This document shows positions 8,466 to 14,656 of a DNA stretch of 21,797 bases, piece by piece. The position numbers and the translations under genes are program-made. The first letter of the stretch is position 1. Every line of letters begins with the position of its first letter. The notes under the pieces are model-generated. The model had not been told where the DNA came from and searched no databases. It saw only the letters and a list, made by a program, of their open reading frames with translations. The stretch is from an uncultured Holosporaceae bacterium (GTDB lineage Bacteria; Pseudomonadota; Alphaproteobacteria; CAISOG01): positions 1 to 21,797 of the forward strand of contig CAISOG010000145.1 in assembly GCA_903887035.1 (NCBI GenBank). Direction: 5' to 3'.

Positions 8466-8494
8466 TTATTATGGTATGCACATACAATTGTAAA
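8466..8494 (-). promoter_or_regulatory. Candidate sigma-70-type promoter of the pilus operon
   Basis: Minus strand: -35 TTTACA (8489-8494), 17-bp spacer, -10 TAATAA (8466-8471). The spacer holds the inverted repeat GTATG-CA-CATAC (8474-8485), a possible operator. The expected start is near 8459, about 25 bases before the TTG codon. The surroundings are much more AT-rich than the genes. Confidence 0.4.
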
Positions 8495-8566
8495 CCATCT
8501 TGTTTTGGCCGCGTTTCCATCAACCAACTGTAAATCATCAAAAATTCTTATTCTAAAGGAAGTTTC

Positions 8567-9277
8567 ATGGCACATCATCACGGGCGGCTGATGCCGCGGG
8601 GTCAACGGATAGGGCTACCAGGATTCGGGGTGGCCATAGGAATCTTTTGCGGGCTGATGCTGGCGATGATGGCGGCAGCCAACCCCGTGATGGCGCATGG
8701 CACTGGCCACAAAAAGACACCGGCGGGCAGCGTGATGGCGGGCGATGACGGGGGTTCTGGCGCCGATACAGCCGCCGTCAACAGCTGGCAACCCAGCTTT
8801 GATTTGGTTGATCAGCGCAATCAGCCCCGCCGCGCCAGCGATTTTCAGGGGCGTTTTATGCTGGTGTTCCTGGGCTACACCGCCTGCCCCGATGTTTGTC
8901 CAGCCTCCCTCGGCACCATGAAGCAACTGTTGAACGGATTGGATAAGGGGCAGGCCGCCAGCATTGCGCCAATTTTTCTCAGCGTCGATCCCGCCTCTGA
9001 CACCCCCGCCCATCTGGCCAATTATTTGGGGGCGCTGGATCCCCGCCTGATCGGCCTAACGGGCAGTGAGGGGCAGGTGGCGGCGGCGGTTAAATCCTTT
9101 AAGGCCTATGTTGCCCGCCAACCGGCCGATGCCAAGCTGCCCAAAGATGAACAGGGGCGGGTTGACCATACCGCCTTTTTCTATCTGCTGGATCGCCAGG
9201 GGCGCTTTGTCAGCATCCTGGATCCCACGCAGCCTCTGCCCAAATTGATCGCCGCCCTTAAGCTGAATATGCGCTAA
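8567..9277 (+). CDS. Sco1/SenC/PrrC family copper chaperone
   Basis: 236-residue thioredoxin-fold protein, expected to deliver copper to the CuA centre of cytochrome oxidase or to act as a periplasmic thiol redox protein. It has an N-terminal hydrophobic anchor or signal (about 18-38, followed by PVMA-HG), a short His-rich stretch, then the Sco domain. The copper ligands are visible: CPDVC (C107, C111) in FLGYTACPDVCPASLGTM and the distal His in RVDHTAFFYLLD (H201). FLSVDPASDTPAHLANY is also typical. The ATG start has AAGGAAG six bases upstream. It is monocistronic, divergent from the pilus operon, with no oxidase gene nearby. Family assignment is secure; the precise electron-transfer role is not. 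Confidence 0.93.
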   Translation: MAHHHGRLMPRGQRIGLPGFGVAIGIFCGLMLAMMAAANPVMAHGTGHKKTPAGSVMAGDDGGSGADTAAVNSWQPSFDLVDQRNQPRRASDFQGRFMLVFLGYTACPDVCPASLGTMKQLLNGLDKGQAASIAPIFLSVDPASDTPAHLANYLGALDPRLIGLTGSEGQVAAAVKSFKAYVARQPADAKLPKDEQGRVDHTAFFYLLDRQGRFVSILDPTQPLPKLIAALKLNMR

Positions 9278-9363
9278 GCTTTTGTGGCCATCACGCTTTA
9301 AGGTTGATTATGGAGATAAGGCCTGCGCCGCCATCCTTAACACACCCAGACACAAAACTGTCA

Positions 9364-9401
9364 TTAACCCCATGTTAAGTTAAATCAAATTCATCTAAAA
9401 T
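9364..9401 (+). promoter_or_regulatory. Candidate CtrA-activated promoter of the orphan gene
   Basis: A perfect TTAA-N7-TTAA site (TTAACCCCATGTTAA, 9364-9378) is followed after 17 bp by TAAAAT (9396-9401), a 5/6 match to the -10 consensus. The second half-site therefore occupies the -35 position, the arrangement known for CtrA-activated promoters. The predicted start is near 9408, about 14 bases before the ATG of the downstream gene. No sigma-70 -35 hexamer is present. Confidence 0.45.
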
Positions 9402-9421
9402 TGCAGGGATGGGGAATAGTG

Positions 9422-10513
9422 ATGTTTGAAGAATTGACAGCCAATATGCCCAAAATCCCTAAGAATTTTCCAACTCAACGTGCGTATGATACTACAGCGG
9501 GGAATTTGTTTAGGGCTCTCACGCATGGCATTCCTGATATGAAGGATTGGCCTGTAAAAAATGAACAAGAGGTTCAAAAGCTTATTGACGCAAAAGGGGG
9601 TATGGTTCCAAAATTTAATAGAATGACTGGCGATTGGCCTGATATTGTGCGCACTGCATTTGGTGCGATAGAGGCAGACAATATGAATTTTGGCCCCTTT
9701 GGACAGAAGCTTCATACCCGAACTAATGAGACAAAAGCATACCAAGCTTTTCTTATGAACTATTTTGGTTTGGATGGACGCCAGGCTGAAGGCGTTCGTG
9801 CCAATAATGATCCTGCACCTGCTGTGGTACCAGCGCCTGTACCCACAGTAGTAGCGGCAGCAGCGACGCAATCGGCAAGATCAGCGGCAGCGCCAGTTTC
9901 CCCTGCACCAGCGCCATCCCCTGCGGCAACAGCTTTTGCAACCAACGTGACGCTGGGGGGTGAATCGCCATCGTCACCTGGGGCAACAAGGTCAAGGGCG
10001 GGGAAGGGTGCTGGACTGGCGGGGACGGCAGCAGCAGCGTTTGCCGCCGATGCATTAACGGGTGCTGTGCCACAAGCGGCCTATCAACACAGCCCATCAG
10101 CCCATGTACCCCCCGCGATGGTTGCAACAGCCCCCGCCGCACAGAATACGTCTGCACCACCACTAGGAATTGCAAACAGCCCTCCACAAGTCGCCCCTGC
10201 CTTAACCGCTGCTGCATTATCAGCTTCAGCTAATGCTGGTTATGGAGATTTTCCAGAATTGCATCCAGCAATCAAAGAATTGGGAAATATGTTTAATTAC
10301 ACTTCGGCCGCAGCATGGGAACTTATGAATACACTGATTGGCACGGATGGTGGATCAGAACCATCGTATCTAAAGACATTGACGACCATAGGCAATTTTA
10401 GCACTGAACTGTGCAAATCAGGCGTTAAATTGTACAGTATTTTTCAGGAAAAACAAAAAGCAAAAGCAGCAAATCGATTGGGTCAACAAATGCAGCTTGC
10501 GCGGGCGCGCTAA
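9422..10513 (+). CDS. Orphan protein: folded N-terminus, Ala/Pro-rich centre, helical C-terminus
   Basis: 363 residues from the ATG at 9422 (GGGGAATAGTG precedes it); the frame is also open from a TTG at 9401, but that would start inside the promoter candidate. I do not recognise a family. Residues 1-125 look folded, with many aromatic and charged residues (NLFRALTHGIPDMKDWPVKNEQEVQKL). Residues about 126-275 are low-complexity Ala/Pro/Ser, with repeated PAPAP. Residues 276-363 are mostly helical, with one Cys and a basic end (FQEKQKAKAANRLGQQMQLARAR). No signal peptide or membrane segment is seen, so a cytoplasmic protein, or one exported by a non-Sec route, is possible. Both end domains use AT-rich codons unlike the neighbours, suggesting transfer or weak selection. 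It converges with flhB. Confidence 0.75.
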   Translation: MFEELTANMPKIPKNFPTQRAYDTTAGNLFRALTHGIPDMKDWPVKNEQEVQKLIDAKGGMVPKFNRMTGDWPDIVRTAFGAIEADNMNFGPFGQKLHTRTNETKAYQAFLMNYFGLDGRQAEGVRANNDPAPAVVPAPVPTVVAAAATQSARSAAAPVSPAPAPSPAATAFATNVTLGGESPSSPGATRSRAGKGAGLAGTAAAAFAADALTGAVPQAAYQHSPSAHVPPAMVATAPAAQNTSAPPLGIANSPPQVAPALTAAALSASANAGYGDFPELHPAIKELGNMFNYTSAAAWELMNTLIGTDGGSEPSYLKTLTTIGNFSTELCKSGVKLYSIFQEKQKAKAANRLGQQMQLARAR

Positions 10514-10547
10514 TCCCGTCTGCTAATCCCGTCTGCTAATCCCGTCT
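10510..10547. repeat. 13-bp tandem repeat (about 2.9 copies) at the convergent gene ends
   Basis: The unit CTAATCCCGTCTG occurs at 10510-10522 and 10523-10535, with a third copy lacking its last base match at 10536-10547. The first copy supplies the TAA stop of the plus-strand orphan gene; the third copy supplies the TAG stop and last codons of flhB on the minus strand. The array fills the whole 22-bp gap between the two genes, and no terminator hairpin is seen. Confidence 0.85.
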
Positions 10548-11654
10548 TAGGCGGCTGCCTGGTGGGGGAACGGCGGGACCCTGGCTGCGCACCTTGCCTT
10601 TTAGGCGCAGGATATAGCCAATGATTTCTGCCACCGCCTGGTAATGCTCCATCGGAATTTCCTGCTCCAGCTCGACATCCTTATGCAGGGCGCGTGCCAG
10701 CGGCGGATTTTCCAGAATTGGCACGCTGTTTTCCAACGCCACCGCCCGAATGCGCCGCGCCACCTCATCCATCCCCTTGGCGACCAGAATCGGCGCCTCC
10801 ATCTTACCCATTTCAAATTTCAGGGCGACGGCAAAGTGGGTGGGGTTGGTGATCACCACGGTCGATTTGGGGACAGCCGCCATCATCCGTTTTTTGGCGC
10901 GTTGGCGACGAATCTGCTTCAGCCGCGCCTTAATCATCGGATCCCCCTCCGAATTGCGCATTTCATCCTTAACCTCTTGCAGGGTCATGCGCTGATCCCG
11001 CAAAAAGACAAAGCGTTGATACAGGTAATCGGCGCCCGCCAAAAACCCCACCGAAATCGACAGCCCCAACAACAGGCGGCCACAAATGTTCAGCAACAGT
11101 TGGGTCGATTCATCAACATCCACCCCAACCAGATATTCCAAATGCTGCACATACGGCCACACAAAGCCAAAGGTGATACAGGCGACCAAGGCCACCTTTA
11201 TCAGGGTTTTGACAAATTCCGTCAGGTTTTTCATGCCGAACAAGCGCTTAAAGCCGCTTAAGGGCGAAATTTTGGACAGGGTAGGCTTCAGCGATTCCGC
11301 CGACCAGACAAAACCATGCTGCATAATATAGCTGCCAATCGCCACAAACAGCAGCAAGGCCATGGTGGGCAGCGCCCCGATGACCAGGGCGCGCATCATC
11401 GGCTCTAACAACTGACGGGCAGAGTTTTCATCGAATCTGGCCATCGGCGCCTGTTCGATAAAGCTGCGCATATCACTGATCAGGCTGGTCGCCGACATCG
11501 GCAGAATGACCGCCACCGCCAGAAAGCCAGCAAACAACATGCTGGCGCTGGTCAATTCACGGCTGGTTACCACCTGCCCGCGTTTGCGCGCCTCATCCAG
11601 CTTCTGCTGGGTCGGTTCCTCAGTCTTCTGATCCTTGTCTTGGTCTTCAGCCAA
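10536..11654 (-). CDS. flhB: Flagellar export switch protein FlhB
   Basis: 372-residue member of the flagellar type III export gate that switches substrate class from hook to filament. The N-terminus AEDQDKDQKTEEPTQQKLDEARKRGQVVTSRELTSA is the family signature. Four membrane helices lie between about 38 and 210, followed by the linker EVKDEMRNSEGDPMIKARLKQIRRQRAKKRMM and the autocleavage site N270-P-T-H273. Flagellar rather than virulence T3SS type is inferred from the linker and from FliQ/FliR alongside. The start is TTG, supported by GGGGAGG five bases upstream; no ATG precedes the conserved N-terminus. Last gene of a fliQ-fliR-flhB run, 59 bp after fliR. Its final codons lie in a tandem repeat. 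Confidence 0.96.
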   Translation of the reverse strand: MAEDQDKDQKTEEPTQQKLDEARKRGQVVTSRELTSASMLFAGFLAVAVILPMSATSLISDMRSFIEQAPMARFDENSARQLLEPMMRALVIGALPTMALLLFVAIGSYIMQHGFVWSAESLKPTLSKISPLSGFKRLFGMKNLTEFVKTLIKVALVACITFGFVWPYVQHLEYLVGVDVDESTQLLLNICGRLLLGLSISVGFLAGADYLYQRFVFLRDQRMTLQEVKDEMRNSEGDPMIKARLKQIRRQRAKKRMMAAVPKSTVVITNPTHFAVALKFEMGKMEAPILVAKGMDEVARRIRAVALENSVPILENPPLARALHKDVELEQEIPMEHYQAVAEIIGYILRLKGKVRSQGPAVPPPGSRLRRD

Positions 11655-11713
11655 CTCTGCCTCCCCGGTGTTGCAACCCCTTAAGCGAAAACGATCTATA
11701 GCATTCTTAAAGC

Positions 11714-12487
11714 TTAACGCACCAATATGAAAGAAAAGCTGTTGTCATAGGATCGCAGGAACCAGGCCAACATGCCGGGCAGGGCGATCGCCAACAGGGC
11801 GAAACCTGATGCCACCACCGCCGGGGTTGCCAGAAAAAACACCTGCAAACTGGGCACCAAACGGTTAATCAGGCCAAAGGACAGCTGCATCAACACCCCC
11901 AACATCACAAACGGAATGCTAAGCTGCAGGGCGATCAGAAAGCTATAGCTGACCAGTTTGCCCATCATATCGGCCAAATCACCAGGTGGGGGCAGGATCA
12001 AGGGGGGGAACAGGTTATAGCTGTCAGCCAGGGAACGTAGGGCGCCGTGATGCAGATCGGTGGCAAAAATCGCCACCAACCCAACCAGGCTAAGGAAATT
12101 GGCAATCACGCTGCCCTGGGCGGCCATGGTCACATCATGGGTGAACACGTTGCTTAGGTTAATCTGAAACGCGATAAAGGTACCGGCACTGGTCAGGGTG
12201 GCCAGCATCAGTCGGCTGACCAGGCCAATGGTAAAGCCGATGACCAGCTCGGTAGCCAATTGGTGAAACACAATGCCCAATTGCGCCGATGGTTCGGGCA
12301 ATTGTGATCCCAGTATCGGCAACAGCAACAGGCTGATTAACATGCTTAAGGCCAAACGGACGCGGGCGGGAATAAAGCTTTCCCCCAACCCGGCCAAAAA
12401 CATCATCGCCCCGCCAATGCGCATAAATATCAACAGCAGAGCGTATAAATTGCCGCTGAGCAGCTGATCCAAGCTGTATTGCACCAC
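11714..12487 (-). CDS. fliR: Flagellar export gate protein FliR
   Basis: 257 residues, normal for FliR, which with FliP and FliQ forms the helical export-gate channel in the basal body. About six hydrophobic segments are visible. FMRIGGAMMFLAGLGESFIPARVRLALSMLISLLLLP and the central FQINLSNVFTHDVTMAAQGSVIANFLSLVGLVAIFATDLHHGALRSL match family hallmarks. The start is GTG, 2 bp after the fliQ stop, so translation is probably coupled. fliP and flhA are not in the window. Confidence 0.95.
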   Translation of the reverse strand: MVQYSLDQLLSGNLYALLLIFMRIGGAMMFLAGLGESFIPARVRLALSMLISLLLLPILGSQLPEPSAQLGIVFHQLATELVIGFTIGLVSRLMLATLTSAGTFIAFQINLSNVFTHDVTMAAQGSVIANFLSLVGLVAIFATDLHHGALRSLADSYNLFPPLILPPPGDLADMMGKLVSYSFLIALQLSIPFVMLGVLMQLSFGLINRLVPSLQVFFLATPAVVASGFALLAIALPGMLAWFLRSYDNSFSFILVR

Positions 12488-12489
12488 GG

Positions 12490-12768
12490 CTATCCCTTGC
12501 CCGTGCCAATCTGGACGATGCGGTCGTGAATTTCCTCCGTAAAGGTGTGCAGCGTGCTGTACATAAAAGGCATCAGCACCAACAACGCCACAAAGACCAA
12601 CAGAATCTTTGGCACAAAGGCCAGCGTTTGTTCCTGCATTTGGGTCAGCGCCTGGAACAGGGAAATGACAAACCCGATGGTCAGGGCGACCAGCATGATC
12701 GGCGCGCTGATTATCAACAGCACGTACAGCGCCTGGCGGGCGGAATCAAAAATTGCGGCGTCTTCCAT
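12490..12768 (-). CDS. fliQ: Flagellar export gate protein FliQ
   Basis: 92 residues with two membrane hairpin helices (YVLLIISAPIMLVALTIGFVISLFQALTQMQEQTLAFVPKILLVFVALLVLMPFM), the standard FliQ pattern. It is a multi-copy subunit that packs around the FliP-FliR core. The ATG has TGGAG about ten bases upstream, with a 10-bp palindrome GCCTATAGGC between them that might affect initiation. It heads the fliQ-fliR-flhB run. fliE, flgB and flgC, often found upstream in Alphaproteobacteria, are replaced by the amidinotransferase-family gene. Confidence 0.96.
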   Translation of the reverse strand: MEDAAIFDSARQALYVLLIISAPIMLVALTIGFVISLFQALTQMQEQTLAFVPKILLVFVALLVLMPFMYSTLHTFTEEIHDRIVQIGTGKG

Positions 12769-12799
12769 GGCCTATAGGCTCCATCAGCTGGCGGGCCCT

Positions 12800-12823
12800 G
12801 TCAACATCTATGTCAACATCTAT
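12800..12823. repeat. 12-bp direct repeat x2 upstream of fliQ
   Basis: GTCAACATCTAT is perfectly duplicated at 12800-12811 and 12812-12823. On the minus strand each copy ends in TTGACA, but no good -10 lies at 16-18 bp, so these are probably not -35 elements. Confidence 0.8.
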
Positions 12824-12824
12824 G

Positions 12825-12838
12825 GCAGCACCCGTGCC
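12825..12838 (-). promoter_or_regulatory. Candidate sigma-54 (-24/-12) promoter for fliQ
   Basis: Minus strand GGCACG-GGTG-CTGC has GG and GC with exactly 10 bases between, and matches most of the GGCACG-N4-TTGC consensus of RpoN promoters. It lies 57-70 bp upstream of the fliQ start in the short gap after the amidinotransferase gene. RpoN control of flagellar genes is well established in Alphaproteobacteria such as Caulobacter, but one match in GC-rich DNA is weak evidence. Confidence 0.3.
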
Positions 12839-12865
12839 GCTAAACAGTTTGCACCCAAACCGCTG

Positions 12866-13696
12866 CTAATCGGTTAATTTCAGGGTTAGGCAGCGGCTGG
12901 CACCGCCCGCCATCAGATAGCTATCCAACGGCAATTCGTGCAGGGTAAAGCCCAGGCTGGTCAAATTCTGGCGCAGGCCATCGGTAATGGTGGGCATCAC
13001 GATATTCTGGCCATGCACCACCGCGTTGCAGGCAAAATGAACCGCCGCCTGATCATCCACCAACAGCAGTTTGTCGCCGTAATGCTGGCGCAGGGTGGCC
13101 AACCCCTCAGCCGTAAAGGCCAGCGGCGTGGCCATGGCATAGCCGTTTAGCAGCGGGCAAAAACAGGTGTCCAGGTGATAGAATCGGTCATCCACCAGTT
13201 GCAACGGCACGACGGTTTTGTTGAACAGCGCCTGCAATTCGGCGGCGGCGGCCAGCTGGCTTCGAAAGCCGTGCCCCATGAAAATCAGATCCAGCGCGTT
13301 GTCATACAGGGCGTCCCCGCCCCCCTCAAACACCGCGGTGGGATGCTCAACCCGAAAGCCGTTATCGGCAAACCACTGGGCGGCCAGGGGGGTTTCCCCC
13401 GCCCGCTCCTTCGTCGCGAAACGGGCAATCAGGGCGGTTTTGCCCAGCACAAAGGCATGGTTGGCACTGAACACCATATCGGGCAGACCGTCGGCAGGCG
13501 GAATTAAGCGCACCCGCCAGCCCAAGGATTCGATGGTGTCTTTCAGGGCGCCCCATTGCTGTTTGGCCTTGGCCAGCCAAACGTCTTTCTCCTGTGCCCA
13601 CTGATCGGGGCGCATCCAGGGGTTGATGATGTAGCTGACCTCATAAAAATCGGGGGCACACATCAAATATTCGGGAATGATTGGGGATGATGACAT
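12866..13696 (-). CDS. Amidinotransferase/dimethylarginine dimethylaminohydrolase (DDAH)-type hydrolase
   Basis: 276-residue enzyme of the guanidino-group modifying superfamily (pentein fold), likely hydrolysing arginine or a methylated arginine. Diagnostic motifs: MCAPDFYEVSYIINPWM (12-28), DMVFSANHAFV (73-83), FEGGGDALY with acidic E124, FYHLDTCF with catalytic His H174, and GGASRCLTL with nucleophile C269 near the C-terminus. The INPWM-type N-terminus is shared with DDAH-like proteins and, as I recall, with the ArgZ/AgrE arginine dihydrolase domain, so the substrate cannot be decided here. ATG start with AAAGG eight bases upstream. It lies 97 bp upstream of fliQ on the same strand, probably a separate transcription unit. 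Confidence 0.85.
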   Translation of the reverse strand: MSSSPIIPEYLMCAPDFYEVSYIINPWMRPDQWAQEKDVWLAKAKQQWGALKDTIESLGWRVRLIPPADGLPDMVFSANHAFVLGKTALIARFATKERAGETPLAAQWFADNGFRVEHPTAVFEGGGDALYDNALDLIFMGHGFRSQLAAAAELQALFNKTVVPLQLVDDRFYHLDTCFCPLLNGYAMATPLAFTAEGLATLRQHYGDKLLLVDDQAAVHFACNAVVHGQNIVMPTITDGLRQNLTSLGFTLHELPLDSYLMAGGASRCLTLKLTD

Positions 13697-13812
13697 CGAA
13701 AAAACCTTTTACCACGCCATTGAGACGGTTGGACAAAATGCCACGCAAACGCCATTGCCTAGCCATGAAAGCCTGGCAAACTGATCCAGCAGAAAAAATT
13801 CTTGGTTGAAAT

Positions 13813-13857
13813 CTGGCAAAATGGCAGAATCACATGATCTGCCGTTTTTGTAGCCAG
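13813..13857. repeat. Long imperfect inverted repeat (hairpin) in the intergenic region
   Basis: Outer arms CTGGC (13813-13817) and GCCAG (13853-13857) enclose inner arms GGCAGA (13823-13828) and TCTGCC (13838-13843) around a 9-base loop. The intervening AAAAT can pair with GTTTT next to the inner arm, leaving a 4-base bulge (13849-13852), giving about 16 pairs overall. The inner stem is followed by TTTTT on the plus strand, but no plus-strand gene lies upstream to be terminated. It could be part of a small RNA, a leader structure or a remnant repeat. Confidence 0.5.
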
Positions 13858-13868
13858 CTTTTTTGATT

Positions 13869-13896
13869 CTGACAACGACAAACCGCAAGTTATGAT
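13869..13896 (+). promoter_or_regulatory. Candidate promoter for rsmD
   Basis: CTGACA (13869-13874), 16-bp spacer, TATGAT (13891-13896); each hexamer matches 5 of 6 consensus bases. The start would fall near 13903, giving a leader of about 120 bases before the rsmD ATG. Confidence 0.45.
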
Positions 13897-14023
13897 TAAA
13901 AATTTTAAAATTTGGGCAAAATAATGAAACAAATCTTTGGTGTTTGGGTGGTTGCCACAGCCGCCGATGCGCCGCAAATACGCCCCAGATGCCCCTCAAC
14001 GGCCTAAAGGATAGGATCAAACC

Positions 14024-14656
14024 ATGAGAATTATCGCCGGCCAATTTAAGGGGCGACAGCTAGCCACCCTGCCCACAGGCAGTGAGGATTGGTTACGCCC
14101 TACCCGCGATCGGGTTAAGGAAACGCTGTTTCAACTAATCAGCCATGGCGCGCTGGTTGCCGCCCATTTGCCACCGCTGGTCGACTGCTGGGTGGCCGAT
14201 ATGGCCTGTGGCAGCGGCAATTTGGGGTTGGAGGCCTTGTCGCGCGGCGCGGCGCATGTGGTGCTGATGGATCAACGGCCTGAGGCCTTGCAGCTGGCCG
14301 CCAGCAATGCGGCGCGGCTAAAGCTGGCCTGCCCTGGCTCAACACTGACCCTGATGCGGGGGGATTTGTGCCGCCTGCCCCCCGCGCCCCAGCCGTGCCA
14401 CCTGATTCTGCTGGATCCCCCCTATGGCCAGGGGTTGGTTGATGCCGCGCTGATGCAAATGGCGGATCGTGGCTGGTTACAGCCCGGCGCGCTGGTGGTG
14501 GCGGAAACAGGGCGGACGGAGGGGGTAGCACTGCCCGCGGGTTGGCAGCTGGTGGATCAACGGCTAATTGGCGAAAGCCGCCTGAGTTTTCTGCTGACGC
14601 CGCTGCAACCACCGCTCAAAATACAAATAGATCACGGGGGTGATGTACAAGGTTAA
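14024..14656 (+). CDS. rsmD: 16S rRNA (guanine966-N2)-methyltransferase RsmD
   Basis: 210-residue class I SAM-dependent methyltransferase that modifies G966 of 16S rRNA. Visible: N-terminal MRIIAGQFKGRQL, LRPTRDRVKETLFQLI (24-39), the SAM-binding motif DMACGSGNLGLEALSRGA (59-76) and the catalytic DPPY (131-134). Motif I carries MACGSG where DLFAGSG is usual, a mild change. The ATG is preceded by AGGAT. The family normally ends near ESRLSFLL (about 191). The last 19 residues extend past this and are encoded antisense to the 3' end of the RND permease gene, giving a 93-bp convergent overlap. Confidence 0.93.
   Translation: MRIIAGQFKGRQLATLPTGSEDWLRPTRDRVKETLFQLISHGALVAAHLPPLVDCWVADMACGSGNLGLEALSRGAAHVVLMDQRPEALQLAASNAARLKLACPGSTLTLMRGDLCRLPPAPQPCHLILLDPPYGQGLVDAALMQMADRGWLQPGALVVAETGRTEGVALPAGWQLVDQRLIGESRLSFLLTPLQPPLKIQIDHGGDVQG

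Larger units (their letters stand above)
13697..14023. other. 327-bp intergenic region between the divergent DDAH-type gene and rsmD
   Basis: AT-richer than its surroundings. It contains an imperfect hairpin at 13813-13857, a plus-strand promoter candidate at 13869-13896, an AT-rich palindromic run (AAAATTTTAAAATTT, 13899-13913) and two GANTC sites (13827-13831, 13865-13869), the second abutting the -35 element. One minus-strand frame is open across the whole region but has no recognisable product. Confidence 0.6.

Noticed and set aside
13823..13849. Intrinsic terminator (GGCAGA/TCTGCC stem followed by TTTTT)
   Set aside because: No plus-strand gene lies upstream; better treated as part of the larger hairpin unless a small RNA is shown.
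13827..13869. Two GANTC sites (13827, 13865) as a CcrM/GcrA-type control region
   Set aside because: GANTC is expected roughly every 256 bp, so two in 327 bp is not informative alone; only the overlap with the candidate -35 edge is of note.
13899..13913. AT-rich run as a CtrA-type TTAA-N7-TTAA site
   Set aside because: The TTAA elements here are 5 bp apart, not 7, and the run is low-complexity A/T.
13709..14044. 111-codon minus-strand ORF covering the DDAH-rsmD intergenic region, ending 12 bp before the hydrolase start
   Set aside because: No recognisable family, no ribosome site, it includes the rsmD ribosome site and start in antisense plus a promoter candidate, and its composition looks non-coding.
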